This document shows positions 35,030 to 44,330 of a stretch of 64,000 bases of DNA, in pieces. How positions within the stretch are numbered: the first letter of the stretch is position 1; the number at the start of each line of letters is the position of its first letter. The position numbers and the translations under genes are program-made. The DNA comes from Papio anubis. Lineage: Eukaryota; Chordata; Mammalia; Primates; Cercopithecidae. The notes under the pieces were generated by a model. It saw nothing but the letters and a program-made list of their open reading frames with translations, had not been told where the DNA came from and made no database searches. The stretch is from positions 171,538,037 through 171,602,036 of the forward strand of contig NC_044979.1 in the NCBI RefSeq assembly GCF_008728515.1, in the 5' to 3' direction.

Positions 35030-38000
35030 GTTAACAGTGCAACATGTATTTAAAACTATTAAAGAGACAGTTTATGTGCAAGGGGTGCATAAGGAAAATA
35101 AAATACACTTTTGGTAAAAAGTGTATTTTGGTAGGCATAAGAACGTGGATTTTTAACTTAGTTAAAAGTTTAAAGAATTGTTTTTGAAGGTTTAAGCAAG
35201 TTTCGAAAGGTTAATTGTAAAGGAAATTCTGTGTGTAAACATTTTGGCTAAAGATTGAAGGGGTGTCATCCAGCTTTTCTGTAAATTAGGCATTAAAATA
35301 AAAGCACAACGGGTTTCTCTTAAAGCATTAACCTGTTCTTTAACAAAAATTATAAAGGGTTAAAAAGAGTCTATGAAAATTTTACCTCATCGTCAAACAT
35401 TAAAATCGGGTAACTATGTCTACAAAGTTTTATTAAAATTGAGTTTAACATTAATAGCACACTAATATAAAGGTAAAATTTAGCTTATTTGGTATAAAAT
35501 CATACAAGGAAGCATTGCTAAATATAAAATGGTATTTGGTTTTCTTTGATCTATATTTATATGATAGGTTATTGATATGTTTTCCAGGGTTATAGGAGAC
35601 TCTGATAATTCTGATATATCTTAGTGTACATTATCAGTAATAATTATAATTGTTATGTTAAACTTAACTGTGTGCCACAGAGGTAACAGCTATCCTTGTC
35701 AATTGTGTCTTTACCTATGGCCACCCTAAAATTTTTCTCATCCATACAATTGTCTTATTTCGGCGCTCCTTAAAAGGTGGTTTTATGATCAGCTATAAAG
35801 GTCTAACAGGTGCTCTTGAATGCAGGTTTCTGATAACTTTGGAAATTGTAACATCAGAATGGAAGAAAAACGTTCAGAACTCTTGAAAAGCTAAAATTTT
35901 CATTAATATCAAGCAGGACAGGAATTAACTGCATGAACTAAACTAATAGGAGACTGGAGTAATCTTGATGTTTTGCTTAAAATATTGCCAACGTTTTGTT
36001 TCGTTTTTCAAAGTTAAAGAAACTTTTCTTTGGAGATACTGACAGCTTTTAACAATTTAGTATGCGCCCATGAACAAAATTTGGAGCATACTTGTTTCTC
36101 TCTACCTGATTTTCTCCAGAATTTGGAAACTATCTGTGAGTATTCTTAAGTTATGGCAATATAGTTATTTGCATAAGTGCAATAAGTATCTGTTTTCTTT
36201 TGTAACAGGACACAATTGGAAAAACTGGTTATTTTACCAAGGCTTTGACTGGAATGGTGTGCTTTCCTTTGAGGAATCAAAATTTATGAAGCCAATAAAG
36301 CCCTTGGAAACTGGCCTCATATTCTGTGTACAAAGTTCCTGTACAGGGTTTCTGATCTGTGGCAAGTAAAGAATGTCCCTTTCTAACGGGCCAGGAACCC
36401 CAGGTTATCTTGGGACCTCAAGAAGAGACAAATTCAACAACTCATAGGTATTTGATGGTACAAATCTATGACTGGGCATGCCTTTAAAAAGGTCTCACCT
36501 CAGATTCTCTCTACAGAACAAAGTTCCATCAAAGCTAATTTAAAAGGCCTATGTAACAAATAATTATTCTTGCTGCACTGTATCCAGATAATTAAGCCAC
36601 ATATAATAAAGCAAACTAGGCGTACCATGATTTGTCTTTTAATAAAAATGGGAAACTGGAGAAAGAAAATTATGTTTCAAAAACTATAGCACACCTGTCA
36701 TTAAATTCTAGTATGTTTTTCAATTTTTGTTATTTTCTTCATTTTAAATTAAATTCTAATTGTTCTGGCTACAAGATTCCAAAATAAGCTGTGCTTTCTT
36801 AAAGCCCTAGAAGCTGAAAACTAGATGTTTCAGCAGATGCTGCCTCTAAGCCCCCCAACCATGACAGGAGAAAATCTCTTCACTGCTGGTGCTGACAACT
36901 AATAACTAAGGGTTCCCGGAATCCTTCCCACCAAGTCTAGTGAGTCCATGGAACCCAGGGTAATTAAGAGGGTATCTGTTACAGGAATCAACTCCTAAAT
37001 ACATCACAGGCAAGTCAAAGCTTGGAAAGCTAAGGAAGCAACCTGAGAGCCCAAAAAAAAATCTTAAATATTAATGTAAATAAATAGGAAATCTTACACT
37101 GAAAATCATAAAAGATAAGTAACTAGGCTGGGTGCGGTGGCTCATGCCTGTAATCCCAGCACTATGGAAGGCCAAGGCAGGCAGATCACAAGGTCAGGAG
37201 TTCGAGACCAGCCTGGCCAATATGGTGAAATCCTGTCTCTACTAAAAATACAAAAATTAGCCAGATGTGGTGGTGTGTGCCTGTAGTCCCAGCTACTCGG
37301 GAGGCTGAGGCAGGAGAATCACTTAAACTCGGGAGGCGGAGGTTGCAGTGAGCCAAGACTGTACCATTGCACTGCAGTCTGGGTGACAAGAGCAAAGCTC
37401 CATCTCAAAAAAAAAAAAAATGAAGATAAGTGATAAGTAACCGAGAACTACTCACCTTAGTCTCATCCCTACCTCACCAAATAGTTTTTGTCATTCCTAT
37501 CTCTCCTTTTAAGTCAAATGTGAAAACTTTTTAATGGAAATTACTTACTATACCACCCTTGTGGAAATTGCTTTACTCTACTATTTGCAGTAGGACTATA
37601 TACTGTAGCACTCTCAGGGTGGAATATCGGACAGAAAATCTCAATTACTGTAGCATTTTGATTGATTATTATTAAGGAAAGGGCTAAAAAGGAAGTACCA
37701 AAACAACCAAATAAATGCTTGGTTTGGGAACAAAATCATAGCATGGGTCATTCCATTCCTGGGCCCTCTTCTAATAATATGCCTGGGACTAATGTTCTTA
37801 CCCTGCCTAATTAACCTTTTTCAAAGAGTTTTAACCGACAGGATCATGGCCATTTCACAAACAACTACCCAAAAACATCTATAGACGGCATTGCTCCTAC
37901 AGTCAACCCAAGACCAGAAAACTCTCTGTACCCTCATCAGCAGGAAGTAGCCAGAAAGAAAATGCTGTCCCTCCTCCTTTTTATAACTATAGGGTCTGGA

Positions 38001-38110
38001 TTGACAGAGCAGGAGCATCGTCATCTTGGACAAGCCCCTCGTGCTAAAGTTCACCTTAATAAAAAACTGCCTAAATCCAAAGGGCATCAGCCGAATGGCT
38101 AAGGTCAGCA
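35030..38110 (+). mobile_element. Degenerate ERV1 internal region (env remnant)
   Basis: An AT-rich, retrovirus-like stretch without long frames. Around 37740-37880 a short open segment encodes a hydrophobic membrane-spanning stretch followed by a short cytoplasmic tail, like the end of an ERV1 env transmembrane subunit. Upstream parts are heavily decayed. An Alu interrupts it at 37127-37421. Family assignment is by eye only. Confidence 0.6.
37127..37421 (+). mobile_element. Alu
   Basis: Inserted in the ERV1 region. Flanks AAGATAAGT repeat. Confidence 0.95.
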
Positions 38111-38520
38111 TGACCATAAATCACAAGTAACATCTCCAACCAGAAACATTCCAAACTCCTTCCTGACCAGAGACATGCTAGACCCTAGATAAAGCCCCCT
38201 CCAGGCCGGGAAGATGCTGGCCCTGAGATAACCCCCCTCCAGGCCAGAAAAATGTCTGCCTCAAGATAACCTCCCCTCCTCCCCTTATGGCGGGATTCCA
38301 ACCCCGCCATAAACTTATCCACACACATAAACATTCCAAGCTTGTGATAAGCCCCCTCACCCTAAAACCAATATATACTCTTAGTAAGAGAAAGGGCTCC
38401 GAACCAAAATGGGCCATCTAAAGTAAACCTGTCTCTAACTGCCAACGTATTTTTGCTTCTTTCCTCTTTCTCTAACTCTTACACAAAAGCCGTAACTACG
38501 GCTTTCATTAGATAAGAGAC
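38110..38520 (+). mobile_element. Probable ERV1 LTR downstream of env remnant
   Basis: It follows the env remnant directly and has LTR-like composition: repeated CCCCTCCAGGCC motifs, CCAATATATAC as a possible CCAAT/TATA pair (about 38370) and an A-rich U5-like end. The exact ends are not resolved. Confidence 0.5.
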
Positions 38521-39225
38521 TGATTTCAACAACTTTCTCCCAATAAGAAGATCATGGACTATGGAATGGACTGGTTCTGGTTTACAGAGGCTGTGTACTT
38601 GTGTGCCTTGATGTCCTGAAAGACTTTTGACAGATAGGACCTAATCGTAATACACTTAAATGTCAAGTCACCATCCCAAACTGAATATACATGAGTCGTA
38701 TGTTACATGCATGTTTCTTCAATATGCATGTATCAGGTCCACCTTCATGAATATTCATAGCCCCTCATGTAACCTGTTGAATGTGTAAGTTTAGCCAACC
38801 TGTGCAGTCTAAAGCTCCTGCCTCAAAGCCTCCCCCTTCAAAGTGCCTGTCTCTGAGTTTCTGCTGGAGTCAGCTCCCCAGCCTCCAGGATGGCTACCTT
38901 GCAGGTTGTACCCCTTTAGAAGAAATAAGGTCTCCATCTCCTTTTCTCAATTTATACATTGTGAGTTGTTTTTGTTTTTCTTTCTAAAAAAAAAAACACA
39001 CACAGTTCAAGACTACATGGCTAGGATGACCCTAACACCTAGTATGACTCTAGTCCCTTACTGAGAATGTTTAAGCTGCCAAAAAAAATGTGGTGTTTGT
39101 AATAACCAACTTCTGACAATAGGTCCCTGACTGCCCTTTCTTAAAGCATTTACTGAAAACGGCTTACAGCTGTGAATTCTTCCTCTGACCCTTTGAGATG
39201 TATGTCCTACTCAGGAGTGTTTTTT
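38521..39225 (+). mobile_element. LTR-like sequence, unclassified
   Basis: Sequence with LTR-like features, including AGAAATAAGG followed by a T-rich end near 38930-38980. It continues into a second LTR-like part after 38999. I cannot name the family. Confidence 0.35.
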
Positions 39226-39535
39226 GGCCAGGTGAGGTGGCTTACGCCTGTAATCCCAGAACTTTGGGAGGCCAAGGCGGGCAGATCACCTGAGGTCAGG
39301 AGTTCGAGACCAGCCTGGCTAACATGGTGAAACCCTTTCTCTACTAAATATACAAAAAGTTAGCCAGGTGTGGTAGCGCATGCTTGTAGTCCCAGCTACT
39401 TGAGAGGCTGAGGCACGAGAATCTCTTGAACCTGGGAGGCAGAGGTTGCAGTGAGCCAAGATTGCACCACTGCACTCCAGCCTGAGACAGAAATGAGAAA
39501 CTCCGTCTCAAAAAAAAGAAAAGAAAAAGAAAAAG
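39226..39535 (+). mobile_element. Alu
   Basis: Full Alu with a GA-interrupted tail, inside LTR-like DNA. Confidence 0.94.
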
Positions 39536-39900
39536 AATGTCTTTCTCAGACCTGAAAGCCATTCCTCTGAAATGTAATCATCAGAAATGATAGGGCCCCT
39601 GTCTTTCAGTCTTTGTAGTGGGAGAATAGAATCCCAACTTTGCTAATTGCCAGCTAACAGACACAGCTGGCCTAACCAACATTTCCACTGAGCAATCCTT
39701 GGTAATTTGTCATTTCCCTAATTCCTCCCCCTTCCTGATCCTTCATTCTCCCTTTAAAAGGCACAGTTACCTCCGTACAAATGAAAGTTCCTTTACACTA
39801 GACCCTCTTTCTATTATAGTAGTTCATTATTGACTAAAATCTGTCCTTACCACCTTAGTGTCTGGCTTTGTCTTTCACAGAATTCAGCAAATTGCTTGAG
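39536..39900 (+). mobile_element. LTR-like sequence interrupted by an Alu, unclassified
   Basis: Continues the LTR-like sequence that precedes the Alu at 39226-39535. It includes CTTTAAAAGGCACAG as a possible TATA element and a U5-like stretch ending TTTCACAGA. Confidence 0.35.
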
Positions 39901-40139
39901 TTACATAACTACTAAGCACCTAAGCCACAGATTGATTCCAGGTCTCAAAGTCCATGGTCTACCACTTTAGAAAGGCTTATTGAATATCCTAAACAAACAT
40001 AAAATGAAAGAGGAACACAGTCAGTGTCAAGCAGAGCTCCATGAGAGTAAATAATCAAAGGAACAACCCAGAGAACCTCACAATTCGTAATTTAAGAATA
40101 TTATTTTCCAACATCTTTTCTTTTAATATATACCATGGA

Positions 40140-40531
40140 ACTGTGTTTTAGGGTATTTTGTTTTTGTTTTTGTTTTTAGATTCAGGGGGTACATGTGCAG
40201 GTTTGTTACATCAGTATATTGCCTGATGCTGAGGTTTGGGCATCTAATGATCCCAAGTAGAAAACATAGTACCCAATAGGTCGTTTTTCAATCCTTACCC
40301 ACTCCCTCCCCCTTTTGGAATCCCCAGTGTTATTGTTCCCTTCTTTGTGTCCCTGTGTACTCAAATGTTTAGCTCCCACTTATAAGTGAAAACATGCATT
40401 ATCTGGTTTTCTGTTTCTGCGTTAATTCACCTAGCACAATAGCCTCCAGCTGCATCCATGTTGCTGCAAAGGAAATGATTCCATTCTTTTTTGTGACTGT
40501 GGGAACTGTGTTCTTTAATTGCTTTAAACTA
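40140..40531 (-). mobile_element. L1P 3'-end fragment
   Basis: Reads GGGGGTACATGTGCAGGTTT and CCAGCTGCATCCATGTTGC, the reverse complement of primate L1 3' sequence. The U6 pseudogene inserted at its right edge. Confidence 0.85.
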
Positions 40532-40541
40532 GTGGGTAGTA

Positions 40542-40654
40542 GTGCTCGTTTGGGCAGCATATATACTAAAACTGGAATGATACAAGATTAGCATGGTGCC
40601 TGTAGAAGGATGACATGCAAATTCATGAAGTGTTCTATTAAAAAACAAAAAAAA
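40542..40654 (+). pseudogene. U6 snRNA retropseudogene
   Basis: It begins GTGCTCGTTTGGGCAGCATA, closely matching the 5' end of U6, and continues through the GGATGACATGCAAATTC-type 3' half. It has several substitutions and a short internal deletion. It ends in an A-rich tail and is flanked by 10-bp direct repeats GTGGGTAGTA (40532-40541 and 40656-40665), the signature of L1-mediated insertion. It lacks an upstream U6 promoter, so it is presumed inactive. Confidence 0.9.
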
Positions 40655-41639
40655 GGTGGGTAGTAAAGATATGAATTCATTCCACAGGTTAATTGGTATT
40701 ATAAAATTCTTGATCTATATAGCAGCCAATATAGTCTCAGACTTTTGATTCTCACAACTAAGGCATGTCTTCCAACTTAGCCAATAGCAGTAATAGCAGA
40801 GATCTGGAAACTCCATCTTTAAATTTCTGTTTTATTTCTTAAATTGTTCAGAATCCAGACAAGGTGCTGCATATTGGAGGCTCCTCACATATAGCACCAG
40901 AATCAAGACCCAGATATAACAGAGAAAACAATACAAAATCATCCAAGTAGAGCTTAATTCACAGGCTTTAAATTGTGCTTTTCAAAAACAAATTTTCAAA
41001 AAGTTTCCCATAGTCAAACCCATCAGACATTTACGATTCTTCCCTTATTTTTATGCTTATGAAATAAAGCATTTTCCCCTATTGAAAATAAAAGTTACTT
41101 TTGTTTTCTTTTATTTTATGGATTCATTTATAAATCACTGTTTCTCTTTCTCTCTCCAGAAATTATTTAGTGTATGTTGTAAGGGATCTTTTTTCTTTCC
41201 AATCACTATGCCCTTTCCCCAGTGCCAATTTTGGAATAATTATTTCCCTCACTAGTTGTTAAGGCCACCTTTATCATACAGTAAATTCTTGTTAATACAT
41301 ATTTTATATATTTTCCGGAGCATCCTGCCCAATGTACCTGTCAATTCTTATGTTGGTACCAGTCCTAAAAAAATAAACAAATCAGACTCAAACTCATGAT
41401 TCATGCCCTCATAGGATTTGCCTTTTGAAACAGCAGGACCCTCACCCTGTCCAAAGTTCCCTGTACACCATGTGCTATTGTGACTGGCCCTCTTAATAAA
41501 TTTAATCCATCCCACTCTTAACACTGACTCACACCAGCTACAGAAGACAGTAGCTGATGAAGTGGAGAGAACCCAGCCAATGACAGACCCAACCCCACAC
41601 CCTGGGATAGGAAAGAAAATCCGAAACAGAGCTCTGAAT

Positions 41640-42112
41640 TATCCTGAGTGGAAAAAAACAAAACAAAACGAAAGACTACAAACTGTATGACTCCATCTAT
41701 GTAACATTTTTGAAACAACAAACTTGTAGCAATGGTGAACAGATTAGTGGGTGCCATGAAATAGAGTCGGTTTGGGGAGTAATAGAGAGGTATGTTTGGT
41801 GATAAAAGTGCAACAGGAAGGCTCTTTGTGCGAATGGAAACATACTCATTTAACTGTAGTGGTGGATACACAAACCAACATTTGATAAAATTATATAGGA
41901 CTAAATATACAAAGTACACATCAAACTGGGGAAATCTGAGTATGATTGGTGGACTGTTTTGTTGTCAATATCTTCATTGTGATGCTGTACTATACTTCTG
42001 CAATATGTTACTGTTGAGTGAAACTGAGTAAAGGGTAAGGAATCTCTGTATTATTTCTTACAACTGCATATGAATCTATAATTAGCTCAACAAAAATTTC
42101 AGTTGAAAAAAA
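41640..42112 (+). mobile_element. L1M 3'-end fragment
   Basis: Resembles older L1 3' UTRs: GTGGTGGATACACAAACCAA, TGATAAAATTATATAGGACT and TTACAACTGCATATGAATCT, ending at an A-rich stretch. Confidence 0.7.
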
Positions 42113-42179
42113 CAAGGGTCTTTCCTTGATTACTAACTTGTTTTAAAGCAACTGATTGGAATCCTACCTTGAAATTGCA

Positions 42180-42420
42180 ATGTAATTGCAATCTATTTAA
42201 AGCAGTGCTGTTCAACAGACCTTTCTGCAAGGATGGAAATATCCTAAATCTATACTGCCCAATACAGTGACCACTAACACATGCAAATATTGAGCACCGG
42301 AGATGTGGCTAGTGCAACTAAAAAACTGAATTACAAATATCGCTTAATTTGAATTTATGTTTAAAAGGCCACCTGTGATAGTGGCAACCTATGGGACAGC
42401 ACAGAAATGAAACTTGACCT
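42180..42420 (+). mobile_element. Non-autonomous hAT-type DNA transposon (MER family)
   Basis: It begins GCAGTGCTGTTCAACAGACC and contains ATTGAGCACCGGAGATGTGG, ending near GGGACAGCACAG. This is the short-inverted-repeat layout of hAT-Charlie derivatives. The exact family is not assigned. Confidence 0.5.
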
Positions 42421-42510
42421 TATTCCCGATTCCCTTGTAAGTAGGAAGGAAGAAGACTCATTTTGAAACCATGCAATTGTCCCATAGGACGGATGTTTAT
42501 GGTCTTTTTT

Positions 42511-42633
42511 TTTTTTAGTAGAGATGGGGTTTCACCATGTTGGCCAGGCTGGTCTTGAGTTCCTGACCTCATGATCCACCTGCCTCAGCCTCCCAAAGTG
42601 CTGGGATTACAGGTGTGAGCCACCGCGTCTGGC
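42511..42633 (-). mobile_element. Alu fragment
   Basis: The 5' half of an inverted Alu, TAGTAGAGATGGGGTTTCAC to GCGTCTGGCC. Confidence 0.9.
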
Positions 42634-43414
42634 CTGGTCTCCTTTAAATAAACAAATTGACTCTCCCAGTCTAAAAACTTGAGAAATTTACATTTGTCTT
42701 ATCTGAGTTCCTTTCTCAGGAAACTAGCCATCAGACCTCCCAGGTAGCACCTAGGAACTGAAACTTATCAGATCACCACATCTGGACAATCAGATGCCAG
42801 ACCCCTCACCTCTAACAATTTCCTAACTGATGCCTGTTGATCCACTCCTCCTCATCTCTCCCCAAATCCTGCTGTTTTTGCACATGCAGTTACATTTCTT
42901 CCCTGCTATATCCTAATTTTAATCAGTTGAGAAGATAGATTTGAGACTGATCTCCCCCCATAGGCTGTAGCACCCAAATAATGCCTTCTTCCCTGACAAT
43001 AATGGGGTCTCAGTGATAGGCTTTCTGTGCTGTGAACCACCGGACCTAGACTGAACCCCTGGCATTTCTCTATTTCCCACCACTGAACTAAGTTATAAAC
43101 TCTCAGGATAGATCTCTGTTTCTTCATTTTAAGATGGGGATTAAAAGGTACATCCTGGAGTGTTATTTTCAGTGTAAAATATGGCTGTGAAACCTCCTAC
43201 ACCTATGCACAGGTAAACTGATGGCCCTGCAAATGCCCAGAGAAGTCACCTTGTAAAGATTTAATGAATGTTTCCCACCATTATTGGAAAATCTGGCTAA
43301 GTCAGTAGCTTTGTTTTCATATACTTAGGGGGGAAATCAACAAAAACTTGATACCCTGTCATTTCCTTCCAGTTTCTTCTGCAACTCTAGCTCCAAAGAC
43401 TGCAGTTCCTGCAG

Positions 43415-43420
43415 TATGTA

Positions 43421-43464
<44 letters not shown>
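43415..43464 (+). repeat. (TG)n(TA)n microsatellite
   Basis: TGTGTGTG passes into about 17 TA units and then a T run, 120 bp upstream of the CBR1-proximal single-copy DNA. Confidence 0.95.
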
Positions 43465-43473
<9 letters not shown>

Positions 43474-43658
43474 TTTTAACAGAAAAAAAAAACCATGCAA
43501 ATGTACTATTTCTTCAAACACAACTAGGAATGATTGAACAGCTGGGGGAATAGGAAGAAAACCCCTCAGAGAACCAAGGACAAGCAGTGGCACATGGCCA
43601 CTACGAATGGTTCTTCACTGCTATGTGGGCAGCCGGCAGCCAGCAGCTAGAGTCCGTC

Positions 43659-43773
43659 CTCGCTCTTCAGCCAGCAGTTCTGCAAAGTCAGGCCAGCTGG
43701 CTCCCCGCCCGCGGGCTCGCTCTTCAGCCAGCAGGTTCTGCAAAGTCAGGCCAGCTGGCTCTCCGCCCGCTCG
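43659..43773 (+). repeat. 57-bp tandem duplication upstream of CBR1
   Basis: Two adjacent copies, 43659-43715 and 43716-43773, both begin CTCGCTCTTCAGCCAGCAG and run through CAGGCCAGCTGGCTC. They differ by one inserted G and a few substitutions. The copies lie at the upstream edge of the CpG island. Confidence 0.9.
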
Positions 43774-44330
43774 GCACCCAGGCGAAGTTCGGGTGGGGAG
43801 GGGTAGGGGTGGTTCCGCTCCGCCCCGCCCCGCGCCCGCCCCTCCCCGCTAGGGGAGGAGCCTGCGCCTGCGCCTGCGCGCTCAGCGGCCGGGCGTGTAA
43901 CCTACGGGTGGGCGCCCCACGCCCGCCAGATTCGCGCAGTCTCTGGGATACACGCCGCGCATCTCCAGGGCCTGAGCCAGGTCTGTTCTTCACGCAGGTG
44001 TCCCGCGCGTCCCATTCAGCCATGAAGTCCGGCATCCGTGTAGCGCTGGTGACTGGAGGCAACAAGGGCATCGGCTTGGCCATCGTGCGCGACTTGTGCC
44101 GGCTGTTCTCGGGGGAAGTGGTGCTCACGGCGCGGGACGTGGCGCGGGGCCAGGCAGCCGTGCAGCAGCTGCAGGCGGAGGGTCTGAGCCCGCGTTTCCA
44201 CCAGCTGGACATCGACGACCCGCAGAGCATCCGCACCCTGCGCGACTTCCTGCTCAAGGAGTACGGGGGCCTGGACGTGCTGGTCAACAACGCGGGCATC
44301 GCCTTCAAGGGTACGGGGAGGGGACGTGGG
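43770..44330 (+). promoter_or_regulatory. CBR1 CpG-island promoter and 5' UTR
   Basis: A dense GC and CpG block with no TATA box. Tandem GC boxes (CCGCCCCGCCCCG, about 43819-43832) and a run of GCCTGCG units resembling NRF1 sites (about 43859-43880) lie 140-200 bp before the ATG. The transcription start is probably near 43.9 kb, by inference. Confidence 0.75.
44022..44310 (+). CDS. CBR1: CBR1 exon 1 (coding part)
   Basis: Encodes residues 1-96 plus one base. It starts MKSGIRVALVTGG and ends GIAFK at an AAGG/GTACGG donor. The start is set by alignment with the family N-terminus. An open frame continues upstream through the CpG island to 43587 but shows no family similarity. Confidence 0.95.

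Noticed and set aside
43724..44308. 194-codon minus-strand frame antisense to CBR1 exon 1
   Set aside because: Antisense shadow of a GC-rich coding exon.
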